From Ottelia alismoides (taxonomy: Eukaryota; Streptophyta; Magnoliopsida; Alismatales; Hydrocharitaceae), in contig JAZKJV010009328.1 in assembly GCA_037367405.1 (NCBI GenBank), positions 558,001-622,000 on the forward strand: DNA of 64,000 nt, in the 5' to 3' direction. Below the pieces are notes generated by a model that had not been told where the DNA came from, made no database searches, and saw nothing but the letters and a program-made list of their open reading frames with translations. Below, in pieces: positions 20,741 through 34,207 of the stretch. A program made the translations under genes and the position numbers. Each line of letters starts with the position of its first letter. Positions within the stretch are counted from its first letter, which is position 1.

Positions 20741-23265
20741 TGTTAGCAATGTGAGCCCGAGGCGAACCATTCCTACAATAATTGTTATTGTAATTAATGA
20801 TTCATCAATAAAAGTTATTGATTATGTTTCAATCCCTTTCTGTTATTGAATGAATGAATGCACTATAAGGTCACTCTGTACAATATGGGTTATGTACCAT
20901 GGCCAACTTGATAATCTTACAGCTGTTGATTCATTGATTAGATCATAGAGGCTGATGCTTGGATGAATATATAAGGAGTTAGATAGAGGACTCATCAAGC
21001 ATCATCAAATGATTGACAAGTGATGATCTCCAGCCTGAGTAGGAGATGGCAATCCTTATCTCATTAGGCTGATATCTGATCGACCTCTTGATGTAGGTCC
21101 TCTGCATGGAAATAGTGATTCAGAGGTATTAGATTAGTTGAGTCAATGAGTTGACTTAACGAGATCGAGATAAACAAAGACCTATGATGAATACTGTCAC
21201 ATCACAGGCAAACATCTTCTGACCAGAGACAGATGTATTGCTATATGTCTGAGTATGTACATTTGGCAGACCAATAGGTTGATGACCTAACCAAGGTCTA
21301 TATACCGACGAGCTGGTGTGCATGTAAGGGCATATGAGTAATATTATCTCTCAAAGGGATCATACATGTTCACTTGTGAACCGGGAGACATGAGCTCACT
21401 CATGAGGTTTTGGGACTAACCAAATTCCATGCATGGTCATCATGCTTTAGAAGTATGATGTGAATTTGAAGGTAAGATATATGATTTGTGAAAGCATATG
21501 ATCTGTACCATATACCAAGAACCAAGATTGAGAAACTTAGTGATCAAACCCTGAAGATGACAGTGTAAAAGTGATCTATATCTTTGGGATGATCATGAGT
21601 CTTTCAGTATGCAGGATGTACAGGTATTGGGAATACCTGAAGGGTGATTTGATCATAAACGATTGTAACCATGACGCTTCCATTCCGAGGGAGTGATGAA
21701 ACTGGTCTGGATTTTAGTGACTCCTCTCATTAGAGAAGTGACCTAATCTTAGTCCATATACTGGACATTGATCTGAATGAGATTTAGATGCAATGAGAAG
21801 ATTAGGTTTACGGTCTTGATTTAATCAAGCATCTATGAGAGGTCCATGGGATCTGGATTTGAGATGTGATCTCAATATCCAAGTCACTATACGTGGAACA
21901 ATACAATTGCCCTGTCCTTATCTCCAAGTATCTGAGGAGAAATAGCATTGTTCTTGAATGGTTCAATAATAATTCCATAAGATCTAAGCAATGAGAAATT
22001 GATAATTAAATATGATTTAATTATCATGATGTATGAGGAATTATCCAATATAATTAAATATGATTTAATTATTATGGATAAGAATAATGTGGATAGTAAT
22101 ATCCAATTATTCATAATATATTATTAATGTGATTTATATTGTATTAGAGAGAGCTAATTATAATTTATATTTGTAGATTAATTATTAATGTGTATTGGAT
22201 ACACATTGTCTAATTAATTGAAAATGTAAATTATATTTTGTTTTGGGTTGTGAATGTGATTCACAATTTTCCAATATCAAGATTGCAATATTCCCAAAAT
22301 AATTGAGAATTATTTTTGGTGAATAAAAATACCAACAAATAGTTGTTGGAAATAAGTGGAGAGAAAATCAAGGAGATGTGCAATCTCATGGGAATCCATG
22401 AGATTGCCCTCCCCATACGGGAAGGAGGTGGCGGCACCAATTCCTTTATGGAATTGGTGTCCGTCCACTCCCTCTAATGGGGAAGGTTGATCTCCTTTGT
22501 ATTTTCACTCCTTATTTGATTGATTTAATTTGGTATTAATATATATTTTATTTATCAAATATATTTAATCAAAATTAAATCACACGTTGTTGGCTTTTAC
22601 CAACAACAATCTTGACCATTGGATTGACATAAATCAATCTCATCCATTGATTTTATATGTCCCATGGATTGAGATCCATGGATCCCAAAACCCTATAAAT
22701 AGAGAGGCATACCATGCTCTCTATTTACATGCTATTGTATCACACATCTCTCTCTCTTTCTCCATACTCGACAGCCCTCTCTCCCTCTCTTCTTGGTGGT
22801 CGTCCACCATACCTTGGTGGAGAGAATCGTCGACGCCCGCGCCATCGTGTTGCCGCTTCGACGCTCTATAGTTTTTCCTTCTACTTGGAGTGCTTCACTC
22901 ACGAAGGAGACGTTCGATCTCGTGCGACGAGATCAGGAGCAACCGTGCTTGGATCATCTTCTTGGATTGCGAGGACACCGCGACTCATCCCCGCGCTTGC
23001 AAGCCGTTACTCCGACGATCGGACTTGAGACAGGAGGTCTCTTCTCTTAGAGACTTGATCAACCATGCTTCAAGAGGTATTGCATTATACTTGTTGTGGT
23101 TATAGATGAAACGATCTGAGAATGGTTCTCAGATCATGTGGTTTCATCGAATAAAATTTTAAATTCCGTTGCACCGAACAACTAGTGCGACCAGTCGTTC
23201 TCCGTCGTATCCGATACGACGATCACGCTTCCGTGATGCGCTTGAGGATTTCTCCATATCCTTCA
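20741..23265 (+). repeat. 5' LTR of the Copia element
   Basis: It starts TGTTAGCAATG and ends TATCCTTCA, 2525 bp. The middle is AT-rich with small inverted repeats near 21990-22130. A TATA box is at 22694, followed by a CT-rich stretch (22740-22800) and a more GC-rich region that is probably transcribed (R-U5). Confidence 0.95.
22694..22701 (+). promoter_or_regulatory. TATA box in the Copia 5' LTR
   Basis: TATAAATA lies in the context CCCTATAAATAGAGAGG, about 570 bp before the LTR end, in front of a CT-rich leader. The same box is at 30885-30892 in the 3' LTR. Placement fits an RNA polymerase II promoter that would start the element transcript. Confidence 0.75.
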
Positions 23266-23267
23266 AG

Positions 23268-23280
23268 TGGTATCAGAGTC
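23268..23280 (+). other. Primer binding site of the Copia element (tRNA-iMet)
   Basis: TGGTATCAGAGTC follows the LTR after two bases. It matches the usual plant Copia primer site for initiator tRNA-Met except near the 3' end. Confidence 0.9.
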
Positions 23281-25004
23281 TTAGGTCGACGGTTTCGGAT
23301 ATGATTCGAAAAACCGAGGACGACTTGGGTTCGTTAAGGTCGCGAAAGTTTTTTATCGCATTTGATTTCGCAGATATGTTTAGTAAATAATTTCGGCCAT
23401 GTCTAAAATATTTAAGCACGAATAATTTGCTTGTATTTTGTTCCCCATTAAACAAGGAAACCATAGGATCTGAGTTTGCATAAATCGGATTTCGTATGTT
23501 CTAGATATGGTTGTTTTAATGAACATGTATGCACTGTTGCGGGAACAGTAGATTTTAACATGATTAAAGAGTTAATTACTGTTATCATCTGCCTCGAAAT
23601 GCGTGAAACATCACTTGAATTCTGTCCTAAATCAAGTTAAAAGTCTTTGAAAATTGATTTTATCTAATTTGGATTTAAATTGATTGAGATATGTTAATTT
23701 TAGTGAGTAGGGGTCACTGCTGAAATTACTGTCCTAATCTAGAACCAAGTGATTGTCAATTAGTGAAATTAATGATTAATTTAGTGAAATAATCTTGGAA
23801 AATATTTGTGAAATATTGGAATATGATTATTTACCTAATTTAATTGGCCTAAACCAATTAATTGATTAAGATGTGATCTAAATCATAATTGGAAATCACA
23901 ATCTTCAAACTTGATGCTTGAATAGGATTTGGAAATTTGTGTAGCAAATTTCCTTATAATAAAAAATATTTTGATTATTACTATATGGTACAATTTCGGT
24001 TGAAAAACCGATGGTCATCTCAAATATAAATTGATATATCTGGCATTATGTTTTCCTGAGGTGGATATGGTGTCTAGTCGGAGAGCATTGGGGTTACGGG
24101 TTGCAACGTATGTGGTACGTCCCACTCTCGTCGATACTGGCCATGACAGCGGATAGGGACTGTATAATACCGGAGAAAATCAAGGTGTATTTTCTAATTA
24201 TTAAAATTCGAATTAACACGTATTTTGAGATATTACCATATATATTCAAGTAAAATAATCAAGTTTGATTGATTGAATTGGATTGATAATTAATTTAATA
24301 TGATTAAATTGATTATGTCCAATTAAAATACTCTAATATGATTAGAGTTATTAAATCCCTTGGAAGAATTGATTATATGAATGTGATTCATAGTAATTAA
24401 TTAAATTTGAATATGAGATGGAGAATCACACAAGTGACATCCATGGTCTCCCGTCAAGGCGAAGAGTTTCGTCGCCAGATATTATGTGTGGGAGACGCCT
24501 ATCCAAAGTGACAGCTCCTGCATATAATCCATTTGGATTGGACTCGTCGCTTCTCGAAATAGTAAGGACGTATGCGTAGTGACCCCAATGTCGAGTCCTC
24601 ATATTATTGGGGCGATATTGGATTGCGCATAACGAGTTGTATTCCTGTTCACGGTTGGTTCAATTAATGACGGGTCAACATCACCTTAGGGGTGGTGGGC
24701 CCGGGTATTAAAGATCGAATTGGGAAAATGCAAATTGGACTTGCAAGGCGGAATGTGTTCCCGCTTCTCTTTATTGGAGTCATAAGTTCTCATATTATTG
24801 GGATATGACAAAGATAAAGAGGAGATCCCAGTTCTTGCTTGAGATATATCGGTAAGTATATCTCCTACTTTGAAAGTGAATTAGGGAATAAACTTTCATA
24901 GTTGACATAGCAAGACTAATTTGATTTAGAATGCATTAATCAAATAAAACTAAATTGAATATATGATTATATGTTCTAATATAGTGCATTCTCAATTTCA
25001 GAAA
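23281..25004 (+). other. Leader of the Copia element
   Basis: This is about 1.7 kb, mostly AT-rich, with no supported coding sequence. It ends with a pyrimidine-rich TTCTCAATTTCAG just before the gag ATG at 25005, which looks like a 3' splice site. A leader intron is possible but unproven. Confidence 0.65.
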
Positions 25005-25815
25005 ATGAAATCCATGAACCCATTGAGCAGGCTTCTGGAGGTCAACCAATTGACCGTACCAAATTACTCGGATTGGATCCGTAATTTCGAGCTTGTACTC
25101 TCGGTGCAGAGCATCAGTTATGTGCTCTCTGAAGACAAGCATGAAAACCCTAAATCTAAGGAAGAAAAAGCATTCAATGACAAATATGATGAAGATCATG
25201 TCTTGGCTGGATGCTACATCTTGGGTTCTCTCTCCAATGTTCTTCAGAAACAACATGTGGAGATGAGTACTTGCCAGGAGATCATGCAGAATCTAAAGGA
25301 TATGTTTGGTGACATTAACCGCACCTAGCGGTACAATGTTATGAAAGACCTCATTCGCTGCAGGATGTAGGAAGGAACTTCAGTCCGTGAACATGTACTC
25401 AAAATGTTTGGGTACTTGTCGGAGCTGGAGACTCTTGGGGGCAACAATGGATGCAGACATGCAAGCTGACTTCATTCTGATGCCGTTGCCCAAATCTTTC
25501 AATAACTTTGTAGTGTCATTCCACATGAACAAGCTGGAATTGACAAGCGCTGCTCTTCTTGCCGCATTGAAATCTGCGGAAGATGTGATGAAGAAGGATG
25601 GTCCCGCTGGCAGTGCAATGGTTGCACAGGTCAGAGGGAAGCGCGGTCGGAAGCAAGGATCTCGGAAGGGCTCGGCCCAGAAGAGAAAGAAGAAGGGATA
25701 AAGTGTTGTCTCTTCTTCCAATGCATCCACTCTTATGGCATCGAAGAAAACCGACGTCTGTTACCACTACAAAAAGCCGGGGCACTGGAGGCGTAATTGC
25801 CCGGATTACCTAAAG
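25005..25815 (+). pseudogene. gag: Copia gag, broken
   Basis: The Copia capsid N-terminus is clear from the ATG at 25005 (NPLSRLLEVNQLTVPNYSDW, then CYILGSLSNVLQ). The frame stops at 25326-25328, stops again near 25370, shifts near 25435, and stops again at 25699. A zinc knuckle lies at about 25757-25800, but its second cysteine is a tyrosine (CYHY instead of CxxC), so metal binding would be lost. Gag would form the particle shell and bind RNA. Confidence 0.85.
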
Positions 25816-27258
25816 TCGATCGACAAAGGTAAAGCCCCAGCAGGTATGAAATCTACTTTTATCATTGAAACCAGTTTTCTCGTAGGACGAGAAGGAAGTT
25901 GGGTTGTTGATTCTGGTGCTTCTGTTCATGTATAAAATTTGTTGCATTTGTTTCAGGAAACTAGAAAACTTGAAGAAGGGGAGATAGTCATCCAGATGGG
26001 ATCTGATGCAAGTGTTGCAGCAGTCGCCGTTGGGACTTGTCGACTGTCATTATCTAGTGGTAGAGTCCTAGTACTTAAAGAGTGTCTTTATGTACCTGAA
26101 GTCAGGAGGAACTTAATATCTGTATCTAAGATAGTTAGAAGTGGATATTCATTCCTGTTCTGTAAAAAATTAGTCATAAATCATTATGATAAATATATTG
26201 CAGATGGTATTTTGACTTCAGGAGGACTCTATGAGATGTGCATGAATGAGAATGTCATGAGTGTTACAACCACTAATAAAAACCCTAAAAGATCCAGGAA
26301 TAATGAAAATCATTCAAACATGATTTGGCATCAAAGGCTTGGTCATTTATCTGTTGATAGGATCAATAGATTGATAAAGGATGGACCTTTAGATTTTCTA
26401 CAGGTTCAATCTTTACCTACCTGTGAACATTGTATTCGTGGTAAAATGACTAGGATGCCTTTCCGTAACAAGGTTACTAGATGCGAAGGTATTATTGACT
26501 TAATACATACCGATGTATGTGGTCCCTTCAGTACCGCGACTCGAAATGGATATCGATATTATTTGACGTTTATTGATGCCCATTCACGATATGGGTTTGT
26601 CTTCCTATTACGTCATAAATATGAAACCTTTGAAAAGTTCAAAGAATTCAAGGCTTTGGTTGAGAACCAAACCGATAGGAAGATTAAACGAATTCGATCT
26701 GATCGAGGTGGCGAGTACCTCTTTGATGAATTCAAGGAATACCTTAAAGAGAATGGAATTGTCTCCAATCTCACTACTCCTGGAACTCCCCAACTTAATG
26801 GTGTTGCTGAAAGACGCAACATGACCATCATGGATATGGTCCGGTTAATGATGAGTAAAGCACATTTGCCACTTAGTTTCTGGGGATATGCAATAGAGAC
26901 TGCAATATATATCCTGAATAAGATTCCTAGCAAATCTGTACCTAAGACTCCTCATGAGCTCTGGTATGGAACCAAACCAAGTGTTAAGCACTTAAGGGTT
27001 TGGGGCTGCTTGGTCCATGCGAAGAACGTGGATGCAAGTAAGCTGGAATCTCGCACTCGTGAGTGTTACTTCATTGGGTATGTTAGAGATGGTATTGGAT
27101 ACCAGCTCTATGACCCTGAGACCCAAAAGGTTTTTATCTCTAGAGATGTGAAATTTCTGGAGGATGATTTCTTTAAAGGTCAAGACAAAAGTGAAGTAGA
27201 GGAACTCATAGAATCCCTGAGGACTCTAAGCTTCCTAGACCAGAAACTGAAGAAGTAA
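25816..27258 (+). pseudogene. pol: Copia protease and integrase
   Basis: An aspartic protease motif VVDSGASVHV sits at about 25905, followed by a stop at 25933-25935. LYVPEVRRNLISV closes the protease. Integrase follows in the same frame: the zinc domain with H-X3-H and CEHC near 26330-26430, then a DDE core (HTDVCGPF near 26506, the IRSDRGGEY segment near 26694, NGVAERRN near 26800) and the chromatin-proximal HLRVWGC segment. The frame ends at 27258, where a shift separates it from RT. Confidence 0.9.
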
Positions 27259-28922
27259 ATAAAGATGAAACACCCATACCTCTTCGAAGGAGTTTGAGGG
27301 TGGTTGCACCACCTGAAAGGTATGGATTCCATGTGTCAAGTGAGATTGACAATGATCCTACTTCATTCGATGAAGCACTCACGGATCATGATATGGAGAG
27401 ATGGATGCTAGCAATGAAGTCAAAAATTGACTCCATGCATAAGAATGGTGTATGGACCCTTGAGTATCCACCTAAAGGGGTAAAACCCATTGGGTGCAAA
27501 AGGATCTTCAAGAGAAAGAGGGGACCTGATGGGAAAGTAGAGACTTTCAAGGCACGGCTCATAACCAAGGGCTACACACAGAGAGAAGGCATCGACTACG
27601 ATGAGACATTCTCTCCTGTGGCTATGCTTAAATCCATCAGGGCATTACTGGCTATAGCTTCATATCTTGACTACGACATCTGGCAGATGGACGTCAAGAC
27701 AACTTTCCTCAATGGATACCTCGAGGAGGATATCTACATGGAGCAGCCCCAGGGCTTCATGACTGAGGATGGCAAAGTATGCAAGCTGAAGAAATCCATC
27801 TATGGGCTCAAGCAAGCTTCTCATAGCTGGAACGTCAGATTTGACGAAACCATAAAGAGTTATGATTTTGTACAGAATCCTGATGAACCTTGTGTATACA
27901 AGAAGCTTAGTGGGAGCGCCATTGTGTTCATCGTGCTTTATGTAGATGACATCCTTATCATTGGGAATGATACAGGGATGATGACCAGTGTGAAGATTTG
28001 GTTGTCCCAAACCTTTGAGATGAAAGATCTTGGAGAAGACTCTTACATCTTGGTTCTGAAGTTGTTCAGAAACCGAGAGAAGATGATATTGGGATTGTCA
28101 CAACATGGATACATTAAGAAAATTCTTGAACGATTCCGTATGGATAGTTCCAAAAAAGGATTCCTGCCCTTAAGACATGGTATCCACCTGTCTAAAGGAA
28201 TGGCTCCTCAATCTGTTGAGGAAAAGAAAGCCATGGCTGGATGCCCTTATGCATCAGCTGTAGGAAGCTTAATGTATTCTATGACGTGCACTAGGCCAGA
28301 TATCTGCCATACAGTGGGAGTGGTAAGTCGTTACCAATCCTGCTATGGAGAACAACACTGGAATGCAGTAAAGAACATATTCAAATATCTAAGACGGACG
28401 CAAGATTACATCTTGGTCTACGGAGATGGTGATCTCCAAGTCTTGGGATATACATATTCTGACTTCCAATCGGATATTGATGATCGAAAGTCGACATCAG
28501 GTTTTGTGTTCCTGTTGAATGGTGGTGCTGTGAGCTAGAGAAGCAAGAAGCATGACACTACAACAGATTCAACAACAGAAGCCGAATACATTGCCGCATC
28601 GGATGCTGCAAAGGAGGCGGTGTGGTTGCGCAAGTTCATCCAGGAGCTTGGCGTAGTTTCCTCTGATACTCCCATCCCGCTACTCTGTGATAACACGGGA
28701 GCCATTGCCCAGGAGAAGGAACCCAGATGGCATCAGAAGAGCAAGCACGTAGAAAGGAAATACCACATCATTTGGGAGATTTAAAAGCGTGGTGACATCA
28801 TCATCACGGAGGTGGCCTCTGCCGACAACGTTGCTGATCCTCTTACCAAACCTCTGACACATAAGGTTTTCGACCATCATGTAATGAGCATGGGTTTAAG
28901 GATTGTTCTTGAATGGAGCTAG
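27259..28922 (+). pseudogene. pol: Copia reverse transcriptase and RNase H
   Basis: RT motifs are in order: KPIGCKRIFK, KARLITKGYTQ, QMDVKTTFLNGYL (first catalytic Asp), KSIYGLKQA and LYVDDILI with the YVDD pair. RNase H follows from about 28440 (GYTYSDFQSD, then STTEAEYIA, and a CDNTGA segment near 28687). The frame has a TAG at 28536-28538 and a TAA near 28782, both within RNase H. The natural stop is at 28920-28922, immediately before the PPT. The enzyme copied the element RNA; here it is inactivated by the stops rather than by loss of the RT catalytic residues. Confidence 0.92.
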
Positions 28923-28930
28923 TGGGAGAT
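28921..28930 (+). other. Polypurine tract of the Copia element
   Basis: AGTGGGAGAT directly precedes the 3' LTR and overlaps the pol stop codon, as is usual in plant Copia elements. Confidence 0.88.
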
Positions 28931-31452
28931 TGTTAGCAATGTGAGCCCGAGGCGAACCATTCCTACAATAATTGTTATTGTAATTAATGATTCATCAATA
29001 AAAGTTATTGATTATGTTTCACTCCCTTTCTGATATTGAATGAATGAATGCACTATAAGGTCCCTCTGTACAATATGGGTTATGTACCATGGCCAACTTG
29101 ATAATTATAATGCTGTTGATTCATTGATTGATCATAGAGGCTGATGCTCGGATGAATATCTAAGGAGTTAGATAGAGGACTCATCAAGCATCATCAAATG
29201 ATTGACAAGTGATGATCTCCAGCCTGAGTAGGAGATGGCAATCCTTATCTCATTAGGCTGATATCTGATCAACCTCTTGATGCATGTCCTCTGCATGGGA
29301 ATAGTGATTCAGAGGTATTAGATTAGTTGAGTCAATGAGTTGACTTAACAAGATCGAGATAACCAAAGACCTATGATGAATACTATCACATCACAGGCAA
29401 ACATCCTCTGACCAAAGACAGATGTATTGCTATATGTCTGAGTATGTACATTTGGCAGACCAATAGGTTGATGACCTAACCAAGGTCTATATACCGACGA
29501 GTTGGTGTGCATGTAAGGGCATATGAGTAATATTATCTCTCAAAGGGATCATACATGTTCACTTGTGAACCGGGAGACATGAGCTCACTCATGAGGTTTT
29601 GGGACTGACCAAATTCTATGCATGGTCATCATGCTTTAGAAGCATGATGTGAATTTGAAGGTAAGATATATGATTTGTGAAACCATATGATCTGTACCAT
29701 ATCCCAAGAACCAAGATTGAGAAACTTAGTGATCAAACCCTGAAGATGACAGTGTAAAAGTGATCTATATCTTTGGGATGATCACGAGTCTTCCAGTATG
29801 CAGGATGTACAGGTATTGGGAATACCTGAAGGGTGATTTGATCATAAACGATTGTATAACCATGATGCTTCCATTCTAAGGGAGTGATAAAACTGGTCTG
29901 GATTTTAGTGACTCCTCTCATTAGAGAAGTGACCTAATCTTAGTCCATATACTGGACATTGATCTGAATGAGATTCAGATGCAATGAGAAGATTAGGTTT
30001 ACAGTCTTGATTTAATCAAGCATCTATGAGAGGTCCATGGGATATGGATTTGAGATGTGATCTCAATATCCAAGTCACTATACGTGGAACAATACAATTG
30101 CCCTATCCTTATCTCCAAGTATCTGAGGAGAAATAGCATTGTTCTTGAATAGTTCAAGAATAATTCCATAAGATCTAAGCAATGAGAAATTGATAATTAA
30201 ATATGATTTAATTATCGTGATGTATGAGGAATTATCCAATATAATTAAATATGATTTAATTATTATGGATAAGAATAATGTGGATAGTAATATCCAATTA
30301 TTCATAATATATTATAAATGTGATTTATAATGTATTAGAGAGAGCTAATTATAATTTATATTTGTAGATTAATTATTAATGTGTATTGGATACACATTGT
30401 CTAATTAATTGAAAATGTAAATTATATTTTGTTTTGGGTTGTGAATGTGATTCACAATTTTTCAATATCAAGATTGCAATATTCCCAAAATAATTGAGAA
30501 TTATTTTTGGTGAATAAAAATACCAACAAATAGTTGTTGGAAATAAGTGGAGAGAAAATCAAGGAGATGTGCAATCTCATGGGAATCCATGAGATTGCCC
30601 TCCCCATACGGGAAGGAGGTGGCGGCACCAATTCCTTTATGGAATTGGTGGCCGTCCACTCCCTCTAATGGGGAAGATTGATCTCCTTTGTATTTTCACT
30701 CCTTATTTGATTGATTTAATTTGGTATTAATATATATTTGATTTATCAAATATATTTAATCAAAATTAAATCACAAGTTGTTGGCTTTTACCAACAACAA
30801 TCTTGACCATTGGATTGACATAAATCAATCTCATCCATTGATTTTATATGTCCCATGGATTGAGATCCATGGATCCCAAAACCCTATAAATAGAGAGGCA
30901 TACCATGCTCTCTATTTACATGCTATTGTAGCACACATCTCTCTCTCTCAATACTCGACAGCCCTCTCTCCCTCTCTTCTTGGTGGCCGTCCACCATACC
31001 TTGGTGGAGAGAATCGTCGACGCCCGCGCCATCGTGCTGCCGCTTCGACGCTCTGCGGTTTTTCCTTCTACTTGGAGTGCTTCACTCACAAAGCAGACGT
31101 TCGATCTCGTGCGACAAGATCAGGAGCAACCGTGATTGGATCATCTTCTTGGATTGCGAGGACATCGCGACTCATCTCCACGCTCGCAAGTTGTTACTCC
31201 GACGATCAGACTTGAGACAGGAGGTCTCTTCTCTTAGAGACTTGATCAACCACGCTTCAAGAGGTATTGCATTATACTTGTTGTGGTTATAGATGAAACG
31301 ATCTGAGAATGGTTCTCGGATCATGTGATTTCATTGAATAAAATTTTAAATTCCGCTGCGCCGAACAACTAGTGCGACTAGTCGTTCTCCGTCGTATCTG
31401 ATACGACGATCACGCTTCCGTGATGCGCTTGAGGATTTCTCCATATCCTTCA
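28931..31452 (+). repeat. 3' LTR of the Copia element
   Basis: It is 2522 bp and a near-copy of 20741-23265 with scattered substitutions and small indels. It ends TATCCTTCA, followed by the TSD CTTTA and the resuming RT of X. A TATA box is at 30885-30892. Confidence 0.95.
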
Positions 31453-31457
31453 CTTTA

Positions 31458-33850
31458 TTGATCAGATCATTGAGAGACTGGTAGGGAAGAGCCAGTACTG
31501 CTTTCTGGATGGGTACTTCGGCTATAACCAAGTGGCCATCGCGTCCGAGGACCAAGACAAGACCACGTTCACCTGTCCCTTTGGGACATATGCCTTCAGA
31601 CGCATGCCATTTGGGCTATGCAACGCCCCTGCGACATTTCAGAGATGCATGTTGTCTATCTTTTTGGACATGGTAGGGGAGTGCTTGGAGGTCTTCATGG
31701 ATGATTTCTCGGTCTACGACGACGGATTCGACTCCTGTCTTGACTGCCTAGACCGAGTCCTTCAGCGATGCATTAAGGTACACCTAGTGTTGTCTTGGGA
31801 GAAGAGTCACTTCATGGTGACTCAAGGGACGGTGCTTGGCCACATCATCTCCAACAGGGGCATGGAGGTTGATCCGGCCAAGGTGGATGTCATTAGAAAA
31901 CTCAATCCACCGTCCAACTTGCGGCAGTTGCGGTCTTTTCTAAGGCACGTCGGTTTCTACCGACATTTCATTCATGATTTTAGCAAAATTGCCCGACCGT
32001 TGACTGATCTATTGACGAAAGACACCGAGTTCCTTGTAGATGATAAGTGTCTATCGTCATTTGAGACTCTCAAGAGCTGTGTCATAGAGGCTCCTGTTCT
32101 CCAACCACCTGATTGGTCTCTCCCATTCGAGATCATGACGGACGCCTTCGATTTTGCCGTGGGGGCCGTGCTGGGATAAAGGAGGGATGGAGTCCCATTT
32201 GTTATTCACTACGCTAGCCGTACATTGGATGTCGCGCAGCGGAACTACACAGTCACTGAGAAGGAGATGCTAAACGTAGTTTTTGCCCTAGATAAGTTCA
32301 GATCTTACATCATTGGATCTAGAGTGACCATATACACTGATCATACCGCCATCAAGTACCTCATGGCAAAGAAGGATGCCAAAGCGAGATTGACCAGATG
32401 GATCCTTCTACTCCATGAGTTTGACATAGAGATTAAAGATAAGCCTGGAGTCAAGAATGTGGTGGTGGATCGTCTCTCCCGATTGGAGTATCTTGAGGAT
32501 TCTGAGCAGATTGACCCTATTTGTGAGACCTTCCCAGAAGAGGTGATCCTTGCTATCGCCTCGCTCCCATGGTATGCTGATATTGTGAATTATCTTGTCG
32601 CCAAGAAAGTTCCACAAGATTGGCCCAGGCAGAAACTTGAGACCTTCCTTGCGAAGGCCAAGTTTTACCATTGGGAGGATCCCGTCCTTTACCATGAGGG
32701 AGGGGATAGTATCTGGCGTCGGTGCATTCCTCAGGAGGAGCACTGCAACGTCCTTACTTACTGCCACAAGCTTGAGGCAGGAGGACATCACTCAGGGAGG
32801 AGAACGACACAGAAAGTGCTCCAATCCGGCCTATGGTGGCCTACTCTCTTCAAGGAATCTGATGAGTTCATGAAGAGGTGTACTGACTGTCAGAGGATGG
32901 GCACTTGTGGACAACGTGATATGATGCCGATGCAGCCCATTCACTTCTGTGAGGTTTTTGACGCATGGGGCATCGATTTCATGGGTCCATTCCCTAGGAG
33001 TCAGGGATTTGAGTACATTCTGTTGGCCGTGGATTATATGAGTCGTTGGGTTGAGGCCATCCCCGCCCGAACCATAGATGCTAGGACTGTTCGCAGGTTT
33101 TTGAGGAAGAATATCATTTCACGGTTCGGGGTACCTAGAGTATTGATATCAGACTGGGGGTATCATTTCGTCAATGACAAGTTAAAGGCCCTTGCTAGCG
33201 AGTTCAGCATAGACCATCGAGTTCCCACTCCATACCACCCTCATACGAATGGTATTGCTGAAGTGTGGAACAGGGAGATCAAGACTATATTGCAGAAAGT
33301 CGTCCGCCCCGACTGAAAGGATTGGTCACTGCTTTTGGACTCGGTCTTGTGGGCATATCGAACGTCTTTCAAGACTCCTTTGGGTACATCTCCATTTCAC
33401 CTCGTTTATGGCAAGTCGTTCCATTTACCTGTTGAGCTGAGACATAGGTCACTTTGGGCAGTCACTGATATACTTTTGGATCCAGATAGTGTAGGAGATC
33501 AGAGGAGGGCAGAGTTAGCAGCCTTGGAGGAGCTTTGTGATACCGCCTTTTCAAACAACCTATATTATAAAGAGAGAGTGAAGGAGTGGCATGATTCTCA
33601 TATTAGCCACAGGCAGTTTGAGCCAGGACAGAGAGTATAGCTGTTTGATGCTAGGCTTAGATTATTTCCCGGGAAGCTACAGAGCAAATGGAAGGGACCT
33701 TATATGGTTAGAAAGGTGCATGACAATGGGAGTATTGATATATCTGAGTTGTCTTCTGATGCTACCTTTCGAGTGAACGGCCAGCGGCTCAAGCCATATC
33801 TAGATCATGAGCCGCGGGTCGTTGATGTTGCCCCTATTCACTTTGTGTGA
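31458..33850 (+). pseudogene. pol: Pol of element X, second part: RT, RNase H, integrase
   Basis: RT resumes with ERLVGKSQYCFLDGYFGYNQ (first catalytic Asp), then FGLCNAPATFQRCM and the FMDD box near 31695. RNase H is at about 32100-32480 ([20 protein letters not shown]). Integrase has the HHCC zinc domain (HKLEAGGHH ... CTDC, about 32765-32890), catalytic Asp in [10 protein letters not shown] and ISDWGYHF, and Glu in [12 protein letters not shown]. The C-terminal part (LRLFPGKLQSKWKGPY) runs to the stop at 33848-33850. Further stops lie at 32177-32179, 33314-33316 and 33638-33640. Catalytic residues remain although the frame is dead, so decay is fairly recent. Confidence 0.92.
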
Positions 33851-33982
33851 GATGTGGTCTCTTGACTCACATCTATTGCATCTCACTCCTGATTATCACT
33901 GTTCTTCCGACTTGTATAGATCCAGTTGTCCATATCACTCTATTCTTTAGTCCCACATCCCTTCTCTCATCTTATGATTATG

Positions 33983-34207
33983 CTATACTTAGGGTGTGCT
34001 TTACCCTAAGTATAGGGGGGATGTCGGACTCTCGGGTATTCTTTTGATTCTTTCTACCCCTGTTTTGTTGCCTATACTTAGGGATATTTCACCCTAAGTA
34101 TGGGGGGGGGGGGGTAGAACCTGTACATCGTTCACTCGGATTTCCCTTCATGTACAGCTTGCTATACTTAGGATTACTTGATACTAAGTATAGGGGGAAA
34201 CATCGAG
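33983..34207 (+). repeat. Hairpin array carrying polypurine-tract copies (element X)
   Basis: Three inverted repeats match those in A: 33983-34014, 34072-34102 and 34162-34192, each ending in AGTATAGGGG or a variant. The second has its purine tail expanded to 13 G (34102-34114). A single arm CTAAGTATAGGGGG follows at 34328-34341. A has four hairpins and X three, so the copy number varies. Confidence 0.88.

Larger units (their letters stand above)
20741..31452 (+). mobile_element. Ty1/Copia retrotransposon inserted in X's RT
   Basis: It is 10.7 kb long with LTRs of 2525 and 2522 bp, TG...CA ends, a tRNA-iMet primer site, gag-PR-INT-RT-RH order (Copia), a PPT and the perfect 5-bp TSD CTTTA (20736-20740 and 31453-31457). 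The RT/RNase H sequence looks like the Tork/Angela group, but I am not sure of the lineage. Several stops and frameshifts make it non-functional, while the LTRs remain highly alike, so it is younger than X. Confidence 0.95.

Noticed and set aside
22587..23028. ORFs of 85-104 codons (and 145 codons at 30778-31215) in the Copia LTRs
   Set aside because: They lie around the TATA box and the CT-rich leader, are not conserved between the two LTRs in length, and match no family.
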